A stretch of DNA of 64,000 nt from Parerythrobacter_A sp963761775. GTDB lineage: Bacteria > Pseudomonadota > Alphaproteobacteria > Sphingomonadales > Sphingomonadaceae. The notes beneath the pieces are model-generated. The model saw only the letters and a list, made by a program, of their open reading frames with translations. It did not search any database and was not told the DNA's origin. A program made the translations under genes and the position numbers. Location: contig CAVXIF010000005.1 of assembly GCA_963761775.1 (NCBI GenBank), positions 1 through 64,000 of the forward strand, written 5' to 3'. This document shows, in pieces, positions 16,720 through 25,216 of the stretch (the stretch's first letter is position 1; each line of letters begins with the position of its first letter).

Positions 16720-17740
16720 CGCTCGTTTTACGCTTTGTTGCGGTCGCCCCATTCGGCTGCCACGATAATTTCAGCAGCAATGTACGCTGGAACGTGGCGA
16801 GGTTGTCGTCCGCGATCAGCCATATGTCCGTGCCGCCATCGGGGCGCGTCACGACATCCATGCCCTCGTAATTATCGCTGGGTAGCGGCGGCGCAATGGT
16901 CGCAATGGTCTGCCCTGTCCAGATACCGCCTGCAACGATACCCTGCGGATCGGCAAGCAGTACCTTGGTTTCGAACCGTGGCGGCAATGCGGGGATGAAC
17001 CGGCGCACCAGTATCAGCACGCGCCCGTCGGGCAGTTGCGCCATATCGACCGGGCGATATCCCGATGGCGGGGTGAAAGTGAATGCGGCCACTTTCACGC
17101 TCTTCACAGGATCATCGGCGAACAGCAGGGCGGCATGTTCGGTACCGTATGTCGCACGCGGCCCTTCCGATAACACGATGAACTGCCCGTCGGCCAAGCG
17201 CACTATCGCTTCGGGTCCGGAGTTCTCGCCCCAGCGTTCCATCGCCCCCGGCTTGGCCCGTGCAGCATCGCCAAGCGAAGCGTTCCGCCGCTCGATGAGG
17301 TTGCGCCCCTCATAGGCGAACCACAGCCTGCCGGTTGCCGGGTCACTGGTAACGGCCTCAACGTCGATGGCGTCCTTGGTATTCGCAACCGAACCGGCGA
17401 TGGCGCCGAATTCCGGTTCACCATCGCGCAGGTCGAAGCGCAGGAACCGGCCACGGTCGCTGGCGGCGAAAAAGGCCGGGGCGGCGTCGTCCTCCCGCAC
17501 CAGCAAAGCTGAATATCCACCGAAGTGCTTGTTTTCGCTCGACAGTTCCCAAGCGGCCACTGCCACCATATCGGGGCCGGCTTCGATGCTTGGCAAATCG
17601 AGCGGCGTCACAGCGAGCAGCGGCCGCAAGTCGGTTTCCTGCTGGGCCGAACGTAGCCAGGTGCCGGGGGCAAGCGCCAGCGCCAGCACGGTAACGGCGA
17701 GGATACGAACAGGCCGTCGGCGCGCGCGATAGGGCGGCAC
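16658..17740 (-). CDS. Esterase-like phytase family protein (C terminus probably frameshifted)
   Basis: An exported beta-propeller protein of the esterase-like phytase group. An N-terminal signal (RILAVTVLALALAPGTW) is followed by DNYEGMDVVTRPDGGTDIWL near the end. Start GTG 17740 lies 11 bp after the M23 gene stop, giving 360 residues as read. As read, the C terminus runs 62 bp into rpmB. With one base added near 16752 it would instead end ...WQPEWGDRNKA at 16728, clear of rpmB, which looks like the true end. Enzymatic activity is unproven. Confidence 0.75.
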   Translation of the reverse strand: MPPYRARRRPVRILAVTVLALALAPGTWLRSAQQETDLRPLLAVTPLDLPSIEAGPDMVAVAAWELSSENKHFGGYSALLVREDDAAPAFFAASDRGRFLRFDLRDGEPEFGAIAGSVANTKDAIDVEAVTSDPATGRLWFAYEGRNLIERRNASLGDAARAKPGAMERWGENSGPEAIVRLADGQFIVLSEGPRATYGTEHAALLFADDPVKSVKVAAFTFTPPSGYRPVDMAQLPDGRVLILVRRFIPALPPRFETKVLLADPQGIVAGGIWTGQTIATIAPPLPSDNYEGMDVVTRPDGGTDIWLIADDNLATFQRTLLLKLSWQPNGATATKRKTSVKRRLSRPSSIRASPSGRAR

Positions 17741-17751
17741 GGTGTGACGGC

Positions 17752-18693
17752 TCAGGGCATCGGCCCGGTAAACAGCAGCGGGTCGAGCCGGGCAGAGCGC
17801 CATTTCAGGCCCCAGTGCAGATGTGGCCCGGTCGCGCGCCCGGTGCTGCCGATATCGCCGACATACTGGCCCTGCCGCACGGTCTCGCCTTCGCGCACCG
17901 CAATCTTCGAACAATGCAGGAATGCGCTGTTCAACCCGTTGCCGTGGTCAATGATGAGCAGATAGCCTTCCAGGCTGAATGGCCTGTCGCTGGCCAGGGT
18001 CACCACGCCATCGGCAGGCGCGACGAAGGGCGTTCCGGTGGGCCGGGCGACATCGATGCCCGAATGATAGCTGCCCGGTTCTCCGCGATAGATGCGCTGC
18101 GACCCGAAACGGCCCGAGATGCGCCCCGTCACCGGCCAGATGAAATCCTGCCGCCATCCGCCGATATCGGCATCGACACTGCGCGCGGCATTGATCTGCG
18201 CCAGTTCGGGACGGCGGCGGCGCATGAAGCTGGCACTGGCCCCGCCGCTGCGACGCGCCACATTGACCCGCTCAAGGTTCCAGCTGCGCGGCGACACGGT
18301 CAGGGGGCTTTCAACACGGCTGCCGTCGTCCAAGGTGGCGCGCAATGTGGCTGTGGAGTCCGCATCGCGATCAAACGCGGCGAAGAAGCGGCCGGTGTCG
18401 TCCAGAACCAGCGCGGTCCCGTCCAGCGTTGCCGAAACCGTCCCGGCGGGTGCCTGCCCGCGCAACCAGCCGCCCTGCGTCAGCTCGCCATCGAAAAGAA
18501 AGGTGGAGGGGCCGGCAGGTGTTTCGGGCAGCACCGGCTCCGGCGGCGGAGCAGGCGCTGGCGTGGCAACCGCCTGCACGACTTCGGTCGGGGCAGACGT
18601 AGCCGCTTCCTGCTCGACCTGACCGGCACTGCACGATGCCAGCGCAAAAGCGCCTGCGACGGCAGGAGTGGCGCGTAAGAAACCCGTCATCAT
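17752..18693 (-). CDS. M23 family metallopeptidase, lipoprotein
   Basis: A 313-residue probable lipoprotein (lipobox ALASCSAG at about residue 20). A long Pro/Ala linker leads to a peptidase_M23 domain with zinc ligands in HSGIDVARPTGTP and HLHWGLKW. LytM-type peptidases cut peptidoglycan cross-links or activate amidases in the periplasm. All zinc-binding residues seem present, so it is probably active. Its ATG overlaps the DUF2093 stop (ATGA). Confidence 0.88.
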   Translation of the reverse strand: MMTGFLRATPAVAGAFALASCSAGQVEQEAATSAPTEVVQAVATPAPAPPPEPVLPETPAGPSTFLFDGELTQGGWLRGQAPAGTVSATLDGTALVLDDTGRFFAAFDRDADSTATLRATLDDGSRVESPLTVSPRSWNLERVNVARRSGGASASFMRRRRPELAQINAARSVDADIGGWRQDFIWPVTGRISGRFGSQRIYRGEPGSYHSGIDVARPTGTPFVAPADGVVTLASDRPFSLEGYLLIIDHGNGLNSAFLHCSKIAVREGETVRQGQYVGDIGSTGRATGPHLHWGLKWRSARLDPLLFTGPMP

Positions 18694-18902
18694 CCGCCCC
18701 GCAACCGCTGCGTCGCGGCCTGCGCGCTGGCATAGGGTTCCTGGTGATCGACGCTCCAGTAGCGCAACTCTTCCAGCGGTACCGCAACGCCCGTCATCGC
18801 GCAGACGACGTGCGAACCCGCGCGCAGAACGCGGAATCCATTCGGCCCGTAGGCCAGCTTCGCTTCGGCGGAACCGCCCGTATTTCCCGGTGACATCAAC
18901 AT
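18690..18902 (-). CDS. DUF2093 domain-containing protein
   Basis: A 70-residue protein of the DUF2093 family (KLAYGPNGFRVLRAGSHVVC ... LEELRYWSVDHQEPYASA). Two Cys and a compact beta pattern are typical. Function unknown. ATG 18902 is chosen because AGGA lies 8 bp before it; a TTG at 18938 would extend the protein by 12 residues. It sits 36 bp after xseA and overlaps the M23 gene. Confidence 0.8.
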   Translation of the reverse strand: MLMSPGNTGGSAEAKLAYGPNGFRVLRAGSHVVCAMTGVAVPLEELRYWSVDHQEPYASAQAATQRLRGG

Positions 18903-18938
18903 GGGCGGCGTCCTACCAGCCTGCCGGACACCATACAA

Positions 18939-20417
18939 TCAGGAGAACAGGTCCGACTGGCCAGAACCGCCCGGTTTTGCGTCCGCGGCTGCGTCGGCGC
19001 GGCTGCGGGTCTTTGGCCGCACCGGTGCGACCGTCGCCTCGCCATCGGCAAACGCCACCGACAGGCGCACGGCCCGCATCGCAACGTCGCGGCTCCGCAC
19101 AACGTTGCCTTTGGCATCGGTCACAAAGGCATACCCACGTTCCAGCGGCGCGCGGGGGTCGAGCGTGGCGAGCACCCGCTCGAGACCGGTCAACTGCTGA
19201 CGCACGCGCCCGACTTTTTGCGCCATCATCGGCCCCATCGGGCGGCTTGCCGCAAGCTGCCCGGCCGCCTCGCGCCAGCGTCTCTGCAAGAGGCCCGGCG
19301 TCAGGCGCTGTGCGGTAAGCCGCTCGCGTCCGGACCGCACCCGGTCGCCCAAGGCACGCCGTAACCGGTCGACCGCGTCGTCCAGCCGCTGCGCCTGCGG
19401 CTGAAGCAGCGCGTCCAGCTTGGGCATCCGGCGCGCCCGCATCGAAAGCCGTTCGCGCCCCAGCGCGATAGGCCGGTAAATCGCGCGACGCTTGCGCGCG
19501 GCAAGGTCCAGCAGCGTGGCGGCGAGTTCGGCCCGCACCGGCACGGCGATCTCCGCCGCCGCCGTGGGGGTAGGCGCGCGGCGGTCGGCGGCATGATCGG
19601 CCAGCGTGGTGTCGGTTTCATGCCCGACCGCGCTGATCGTCGGGATGGTGCATTCCGCGATAGCGCGTACGACGCTTTCCTCGTTGAAACCCCACAGGTC
19701 TTCTACCGAACCGCCGCCGCGCGCGACGATCAGGAGGTCCGGACGTGCCGGATTGTCGGCGTCCATCGCGTCGAAGCCACGCACCGCAGCCGCTACCTGA
19801 TCGGCACTGCCCTGCCCCTGCACCAGTACGGGCCAGACGACGACGTGGCTGGGAAACCGGTCGGCCAGCCGGTGCAGGATATCGCGGATCACGGCGCCCG
19901 TTGGCGATGTCACCACGCCGATGGTGCGCGGCAAGAACGGCAAAGCGCGCTTGCGGTCGGCGTCGAACAACCCCTCGGCTGCAAACCGGGCGCGGTTTTT
20001 TTCCAGCATTGCCAGCAGTGCGCCTTCACCTGCGACTTCCAGCCGGTCGATCACGATCTGGTATTTGGAGCGGCCCGGATAGGTCGTCAGCTTGCCGCTC
20101 GCGACCACTTCCAGCCCGTCTTCAGGCGCGAAGGACAGCCGCCCGGCATTGCCGCGCCACATCACCCCGTCGATCATCGCGTGCTCGTCTTTAAGCGCGC
20201 AATACATGTGTCCCGACGCGGCGCGTTTCACGCCCGACAGCTCGCCACGCAGGCGGACATGGCCGAACCGGTCCTCCACCGTGCGCTTCAACGCCTGCGA
20301 TATCTCGCTAACGGTTAATGGCGCGGCGTTGTCGCCCGGCGTTTTGCGCGCTAGCAATCCGGCGTCATCTTCGGTGCCGTCGTCATCGGCATCATCATTG
20401 GGAAAAGGATTGGGCAT
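18939..20417 (-). CDS. xseA: Exodeoxyribonuclease VII large subunit
   Basis: A 492-residue subunit of ExoVII, which degrades single-stranded DNA to oligonucleotides. Seen: N-terminal OB fold (VRLRGELSGVKRAASGHMYC), catalytic core motifs VTSPTGAVIRDI and ARGGGSVEDLWGFNEE, then the long helical coiled region and C-terminal segment LERGYAFV. xseB is not in the window. Start ATG 20417 has AGGA upstream. This start codon shares bases with the purD start codon on the other strand (CATG at 20415-20418). Confidence 0.95.
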   Translation of the reverse strand: MPNPFPNDDADDDGTEDDAGLLARKTPGDNAAPLTVSEISQALKRTVEDRFGHVRLRGELSGVKRAASGHMYCALKDEHAMIDGVMWRGNAGRLSFAPEDGLEVVASGKLTTYPGRSKYQIVIDRLEVAGEGALLAMLEKNRARFAAEGLFDADRKRALPFLPRTIGVVTSPTGAVIRDILHRLADRFPSHVVVWPVLVQGQGSADQVAAAVRGFDAMDADNPARPDLLIVARGGGSVEDLWGFNEESVVRAIAECTIPTISAVGHETDTTLADHAADRRAPTPTAAAEIAVPVRAELAATLLDLAARKRRAIYRPIALGRERLSMRARRMPKLDALLQPQAQRLDDAVDRLRRALGDRVRSGRERLTAQRLTPGLLQRRWREAAGQLAASRPMGPMMAQKVGRVRQQLTGLERVLATLDPRAPLERGYAFVTDAKGNVVRSRDVAMRAVRLSVAFADGEATVAPVRPKTRSRADAAADAKPGGSGQSDLFS

Positions 20418-21696
20418 GAACGTCCTGTTGCTTGGCAGCGGTGGCCGCGAACATGCGCTGGCTTGGAAGCTGGCGCAATCCCCGCAGCTCGGCACGCTTT
20501 ACGCCGCCCCCGGAAATCCCGGCATCGGCGAATGCGCGCAACTGGTCGAACTGGATGCGGACGATCACGATGCGGTGATTGCCTTTTGCCATTCCAAAAC
20601 CGTCGGGCTGGTCGTCATCGGTCCCGAAGCGCCGCTGGTCGATGGATTGTCGGACAGCCTGCGCGCCGCCGACATCCCCGTCTTCGGGCCGTCGCAGGCC
20701 GCCGCGCAGCTCGAAGGCAGCAAGGCATTCACCAAGGCTTTATGCGCGCGCGCGGACATTCCGACGGCCGCATGGGCAGACTGCGCATCGCCTGAAGACG
20801 CCAAAGCGGCACTGGACCGGTTCATCCCGCCTTTCGTGCTCAAGGCGGACGGATTGGCTGCCGGCAAGGGCGTGGTCATCGCCGCCGACCGGGCAGCGGC
20901 CGAAGACACGATAGACGCGATGTTCGCCGGTGCTTTCGGCGAAGCAGGTCAGCGCGTTGTCGTGGAGGAATTTCTCGATGGCGAGGAAGTCAGCATCTTT
21001 GCGCTGACCGACGGCGAAACCGTCATTCCCTTCGGTTCGGCCCAGGACCACAAGCGCGTCGGCGAAGGGGACTCGGGTGCGAACACCGGCGGCATGGGCG
21101 CTTACAGCCCGGCGCCGGTTCTCTCGACGGACATGCACCGACGCGTATTCGTGGATATCATCCAGCCCACGGTCCGCACGATGGCCGCCGAGGGCACACC
21201 GTTTGCCGGTGTGCTTTATGCGGGCGTGATGCTGACGGCGGACGGTCCGAAGCTGATCGAATACAATGCCCGCTTCGGCGATCCCGAATGTCAGGTGCTG
21301 ATGATGCGCCTGTCGAGCGACCTACTGCCCGCCCTGCTGGCCTGCGCGGACGGCACGCTGGCCGATCTGCCGCGCCCTACGGCTTTGCCAGACACCGCGC
21401 TCACCGTGGTGCTGGCGGCGCGCGGCTATCCCGCCAGCCCGGAAAAGGGCGGAGCACTCAAGCTTCCGGACCTTTGCGATGGCGGCATGCTGTTTCACGC
21501 CGGCACCGCCCGCGACGGGGAAGCGCTGGTCGCAGCGGGCGGGCGCGTTCTCAATGCGACGGCGACAGGCAGCACCGTCGCGGAAGCGAAAGACGCCGCC
21601 TACCGGATTGCCGATGCCATCGACTTTCCATCCGGCTTCTACCGCCACGACATCGGGTGGCGCGAAGTGGCCCGCGAACAGGAGGCGGCACGATGA
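20416..21696 (+). CDS. purD: Phosphoribosylamine--glycine ligase (GAR synthetase)
   Basis: A 426-residue ATP-grasp enzyme, step two of purine synthesis: phosphoribosylamine + glycine + ATP to GAR. It begins MNVLLLGSGGREHALAWKLA and contains GPSQAAAQLEGSKAFTK, LKADGLAAGKGVV and EYNARFGDPECQ. AAGGA lies 7 bp before ATG 20416. It is head-to-head with xseA, with overlapping start codons, and its TGA overlaps the ATG of the PilZ gene. Confidence 0.96.
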   Translation: MNVLLLGSGGREHALAWKLAQSPQLGTLYAAPGNPGIGECAQLVELDADDHDAVIAFCHSKTVGLVVIGPEAPLVDGLSDSLRAADIPVFGPSQAAAQLEGSKAFTKALCARADIPTAAWADCASPEDAKAALDRFIPPFVLKADGLAAGKGVVIAADRAAAEDTIDAMFAGAFGEAGQRVVVEEFLDGEEVSIFALTDGETVIPFGSAQDHKRVGEGDSGANTGGMGAYSPAPVLSTDMHRRVFVDIIQPTVRTMAAEGTPFAGVLYAGVMLTADGPKLIEYNARFGDPECQVLMMRLSSDLLPALLACADGTLADLPRPTALPDTALTVVLAARGYPASPEKGGALKLPDLCDGGMLFHAGTARDGEALVAAGGRVLNATATGSTVAEAKDAAYRIADAIDFPSGFYRHDIGWREVAREQEAAR

Positions 21697-21986
21697 AAGA
21701 GCGCATAGACGACCGGCATCCGGTCGAAATTTTGGGCAGTTACCGTATCGGACGCGGCACACAGCGCGGCGTGACCATGCTGGACATCTCCGAAACCGGC
21801 GCCAGATTCCACGACCACCGCACCATTCTGACGAACGATGCGAAAATCACCCTGCGGGTCGATACGCTCGGCCCGTTCGACGCGGTGGTGCGCTGGGTCG
21901 ACAGCGATGCCGTCGGCGTGCAATTTGCGCAGCGAATTTATGGCCCGGTGTTCGAGCATATCCGCAGCACGCTGAGCAGTCGGTAG
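21693..21986 (+). CDS. PilZ domain-containing protein
   Basis: A 97-residue single-domain PilZ protein, coupled to purD by ATGA. It has the VTMLDISETGARF and VVRWVDSDAVGVQF strands typical of PilZ. The c-di-GMP-binding RxxxR motif is only partly evident near the N terminus (RIDDRHPVEI), so nucleotide binding is uncertain. Its stop abuts the stop of the convergent adenosine kinase gene with no spacer. Confidence 0.8.
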   Translation: MKERIDDRHPVEILGSYRIGRGTQRGVTMLDISETGARFHDHRTILTNDAKITLRVDTLGPFDAVVRWVDSDAVGVQFAQRIYGPVFEHIRSTLSSR

Positions 21987-22994
21987 CTACCCCAGACGTT
22001 CTTCCATCAGCGCACGCATGTCTGCTTCGGGCCGTGCGCCATAGTGGCTGATGATCTCCGCAGCCGCGATTGCGCCGCGTTGCAGGCAGGTCTGCAGATC
22101 GTCGCCTTTCACATGGCCGGACAGGAACCCGGCAGCGAACAGGTCGCCCGCTCCCGTCGTGTCGACCACTTTTTCGACAGGTTCGGCGGAGATTTCGGCA
22201 CGCGCGCCATCGGCCACGGCAATTGCGCCCTCTGCCCCGCGCGTCACCACCAGCACCGACAGCTTGTCGGCAATGGCAGCAATGCCCGCTTCGATATCGT
22301 TCTCGCCCGTTAATGTCGCCAGTTCGGTGTTGTTGATGAACAGGATGTCGACCAGCCCTTCGTCGATCAGCGCGCGGAAATCATCGCCGTGGCGTTCGAT
22401 CACGAAGCTCTCGCTCGGTGTAAAGGCAACCTTGCGCCCCGCATCACGCGCAATCTCGATGGCGCGACGCATAGCGCTGCGCGGTTCTTCGGGATCCCAC
22501 AGATAGCCTTCCAGATAGAGGATCGCGGCATCGGTAATCGCGCTTTCGCTCAACGCGGCGGGCGGCAGGAACTGGCTGGCCCCCAGAAATGTGTTCATCG
22601 TGCGCTCGCCATCGGGCGTCACGAAAATGAGACAGCGCGCGGTCGGTGGCTCGCCCTTGCGCACCGGCGTATCGAAATCGATGCCCACTGCGCGGATGTC
22701 ATGCGCGAACACATCGCCAAGCTGGTCGTCCGCGACTTGCCCGACAAAGGCGCATTTCGCACCAAGCGAGGCCAGCCCCGCCAGCGTGTTCGCTGCCGAC
22801 CCGCCCGAGATTTCCTTGGCCGAACCCATCGCGGCATAGAGGTCTCGCGCGCCATCCGCATCGATCAGCGACATGCCGCCCTTGGCCAGCCCAAGCTCCG
22901 TAATGCGGTCATCGCTGCATGGTGCCATCACGTCGACGATGGCGTTGCCGATGGCGATGACATCGTATTTCGGGCTGTTCGTGGTGTCGGGCAT
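21987..22994 (-). CDS. Adenosine kinase (PfkB family)
   Basis: A 335-residue ribokinase-fold kinase, annotated in related genomes as adenosine kinase (adenosine + ATP to AMP). Seen: YDVIAIGNAIVDVMA, the substrate motif GGSAANTLAGLASLG and the ATP/catalytic motif DTTGAGDLFAAGFL with the base Asp. Adjacency to purD fits purine metabolism. Sugar kinase activity cannot be excluded from sequence alone. Confidence 0.87.
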   Translation of the reverse strand: MPDTTNSPKYDVIAIGNAIVDVMAPCSDDRITELGLAKGGMSLIDADGARDLYAAMGSAKEISGGSAANTLAGLASLGAKCAFVGQVADDQLGDVFAHDIRAVGIDFDTPVRKGEPPTARCLIFVTPDGERTMNTFLGASQFLPPAALSESAITDAAILYLEGYLWDPEEPRSAMRRAIEIARDAGRKVAFTPSESFVIERHGDDFRALIDEGLVDILFINNTELATLTGENDIEAGIAAIADKLSVLVVTRGAEGAIAVADGARAEISAEPVEKVVDTTGAGDLFAAGFLSGHVKGDDLQTCLQRGAIAAAEIISHYGARPEADMRALMEERLG

Positions 22995-23075
22995 GCAGAG
23001 AGTCCTGAATAGAAAGGCGCTACGGCGCTGGAAAAGGGGTCGCATCGCGCCTAGCGGGCGGGCGAACGTGCGCCA

Positions 23076-23109
23076 ACCGTTTTGCGTTTGACACCGTTTT
23101 GCGTTTGAC
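23076..23109. repeat. Perfect tandem duplication of 17 bp upstream of the EI24 gene
   Basis: ACCGTTTTGCGTTTGAC occurs twice back to back (23076-23092, 23093-23109), 37 bp before ATG 23147 and 81 bp upstream of the divergent adenosine kinase start. Each copy ends in a TTGACA-like -35 hexamer, so the duplication creates two possible promoters one helical turn and a half apart. Confidence 0.6.
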
Positions 23110-23146
23110 ACGGGGGGCAAGCGGGGAACAACGCTGCGGCCAGTCG

Positions 23147-23866
23147 ATGTCGATCCTATCCCTGCCTGCCGCCTTCGGGCTTGCCGTCGGACAGCTTACC
23201 GACCGTGCCATTCTTGCGGTGCTGGTTAAGAGCGTGGCGATTACGCTGGCGGTGCTGATCGCTATCGGATTTGCAGTCGGAGCGCTTGCACAGGAATACG
23301 CTGCATATCTCGAACTGGCTGTCGGGCCGGAATTCGGAACGCTGGTCTCGATTGTCGCCACCCTGTTTGGCGGCTGGCTGCTGTTTCGCATTGTCGCGCT
23401 GGCCGTGCTGCCCTTCTTCGGCGATGAAATCGTGGCGGCGGTGGAGACGCAGCATTATCCCGCTGCGCGCAATTCGGTCCGCACGCGAAACTGGCGCGAA
23501 GAAATGGGCGAAAGCCTGCGCGCAACCGGTCTGACGCTGGCGATAAATAGCGTGGCGCTGCTCCTTTCCATCCCGCTGCTGCTCACCGCGATCGGACCGG
23601 CCCTGCTGTTCTTCGTCGCGAACGCGTGGCTGCTGGGCCGCGAACTGGTGGCGTTGACCGCGCACCGCCACACCGCCGATGCCAAGATCGGTTCCGTCAC
23701 CCGCTTCGCTTTGGGTGCAATCACCGCAGGACTTGCAATCGTGCCTTTCGTGAACCTGCTTGCCCCTGTATTGGGTGCGGCGGCGGCGTGCCATCTCGTC
23801 CATCGCAAAGCGGCGAAGGCGGTAACCTCTTCATCCGCAACGGCGTCATCCTCCCGCGCAGTATAG
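23147..23866 (+). CDS. EI24 domain-containing membrane protein (CysZ/EI24 family)
   Basis: A 239-residue inner-membrane protein with about five hydrophobic segments (around 20-45, 65-100, 140-180, 195-225). The central motif AIGPALLFFVANAWLLGRELV is typical of EI24 proteins, a family that includes the sulfate transporter CysZ. The substrate is unknown. ATG 23147 is preferred over 23099 because the extra residues are unlike the family. Confidence 0.8.
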   Translation: MSILSLPAAFGLAVGQLTDRAILAVLVKSVAITLAVLIAIGFAVGALAQEYAAYLELAVGPEFGTLVSIVATLFGGWLLFRIVALAVLPFFGDEIVAAVETQHYPAARNSVRTRNWREEMGESLRATGLTLAINSVALLLSIPLLLTAIGPALLFFVANAWLLGRELVALTAHRHTADAKIGSVTRFALGAITAGLAIVPFVNLLAPVLGAAAACHLVHRKAAKAVTSSSATASSSRAV

Positions 23867-23882
23867 GCCAATATCCAAAGAC

Positions 23883-24356
23883 ATGCTGTTCCGCACATCG
23901 ATCCTGCTGCTTCTCGTTCCGGCGCTGGCCGCGTGCGCCACGACGCCACGCGCGGCGCCCGGCCCGGGCGTAGCAAAAGCGCCCTCCGCGTCCACGACCG
24001 TTCGCGGTGCACCACGCACCCCGTCTTCGGCAGTGCCGCGCACACGCCCCAACCCCACTGTCGGGATGGCAACCGGCTTTCGCGCGCCGCAAGTGATGAC
24101 GCTTGCCGGTATCACCGGTCTGATCGGCGCGAACGCGGATCGTCTGGTGCAGCAATTCGGCCAGCCCCGGCTGGACGTTATCGAAGGCGATGCGCGCAAG
24201 TTGCAATTCGTCGGCACGGCGTGCGTGCTCGACATCTATCTCTACCCGCTCACACCGGGCGCGACCCCGACAGCAACCTATGTCGATGCACGGCGCGGAT
24301 CGGACGGTCTGGACGTGGATCGCATCGCCTGTATCAAGGCGCTGCTCGGCAAATAG
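23883..24356 (+). CDS. Hypothetical lipoprotein
   Basis: A 157-residue predicted lipoprotein: signal MLFRTSILLLLVPALAACAT with lipobox LAAC. A Pro/Ser/Thr linker precedes a small conserved-looking domain (RLVQQFGQPRLDVIEGDARK, two later Cys). It starts 16 bp after the EI24 gene. Similar small lipoproteins occur in Sphingomonadales but I know no function. Confidence 0.7.
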   Translation: MLFRTSILLLLVPALAACATTPRAAPGPGVAKAPSASTTVRGAPRTPSSAVPRTRPNPTVGMATGFRAPQVMTLAGITGLIGANADRLVQQFGQPRLDVIEGDARKLQFVGTACVLDIYLYPLTPGATPTATYVDARRGSDGLDVDRIACIKALLGK

Positions 24357-24364
24357 CGAGCAGC

Positions 24365-24724
24365 CTAGACCATGAAGCTTTCGCCACATCCGCACGCACC
24401 CTTGGCGTTCGGATTGACGAAGGTGAACCCGGCGGTGAAATCGTCCTCCACCCAGTCCATCGTGCTACCGACGAGATACAGCACGCTGGCCCCGTCGATA
24501 TACAGCACCCCGGCGGGCGTTGCGATTTTCTCGTCGAAGGCGACTTCCTCGTTCACATAGTCGACCGAATAGGCGAGGCCGGAGCAACCCCGGCGCGGCG
24601 TGGAAAGCTTCACGCCTATGGCATCGTCGGGCGCTTTCGCCATCAGCGCGCCGATACGCGCGATGGCCGTATCGGTCAGCGTGACGGCGGCAGGCAGGCT
24701 GCGGGTTTTGGTGGTTACAGTCAT
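24365..24724 (-). CDS. sufA: SUF A-type Fe-S carrier (HesB/IscA family)
   Basis: A 119-residue A-type carrier that takes clusters from the SufBCD scaffold to apoproteins. The three ligand Cys are visible: RRGCSGLAY and GACGCGESF. It is the last gene of the leftward SUF operon; its ATG overlaps the sufT stop. A second A-type protein (ErpA-like) lies at 55594-55923. Confidence 0.9.
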   Translation of the reverse strand: MTVTTKTRSLPAAVTLTDTAIARIGALMAKAPDDAIGVKLSTPRRGCSGLAYSVDYVNEEVAFDEKIATPAGVLYIDGASVLYLVGSTMDWVEDDFTAGFTFVNPNAKGACGCGESFMV

Positions 24725-25212
24725 CACAGCATCCCCAGTTCGAGACGCGCTTCGTCAGTCATGTTTTCCGGGCTCCAGGGCGGATCGAATGTCAGGTTGA
24801 CTTCCGCATCCCGCACGCCGGGCACGCTGGCGGCACGCAATTCGACTTCGCCCGGCATCGTTTCGGCGACCGGGCAATTCGGCGTGGTCAGCGTCATGGT
24901 GACGACAACGCCCGCCTCGTCGTCCACCTCGACACCGTAAATCAGGCCGAGATCATAGATGTTCACCGGGATTTCAGGGTCGTAGATCTCCTTCAGTGCA
25001 TCGACCACCGCGGTCTGCAACGCGCCGCCGGAGCCGGTAACGGCATCCGCTGCGGGCTGTTGCTTCAGAAACCCGTCGAGATAATCCCGCTTGCGCTCCA
25101 GCTTTTGCGGCGCAGTTTCGACCGCATCGGCGACGCGCGCACGGGGTGGCTTGGACGCAGCGGCATCATCGGCGCTCAGCGTCACGAAATCGGGAGTGTC
25201 GGTCTCGGTCAT
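24724..25212 (-). CDS. sufT: SUF system Fe-S assembly protein SufT (MIP18/DUF59 family)
   Basis: A 162-residue protein. The C-terminal DUF59 domain has YDPEIPVNIYDLGLIYGVEV, the conserved Cys in TTPNCPVAE and FDPPWSPENM. An N-terminal Ala/Lys-rich extension of about 60 residues is less conserved. SufT-type proteins help cluster maturation or transfer. It lies 4 bp after sufS and overlaps sufA. Confidence 0.9.
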   Translation of the reverse strand: MTETDTPDFVTLSADDAAASKPPRARVADAVETAPQKLERKRDYLDGFLKQQPAADAVTGSGGALQTAVVDALKEIYDPEIPVNIYDLGLIYGVEVDDEAGVVVTMTLTTPNCPVAETMPGEVELRAASVPGVRDAEVNLTFDPPWSPENMTDEARLELGML

Positions 25213-25216
25213 GTCC

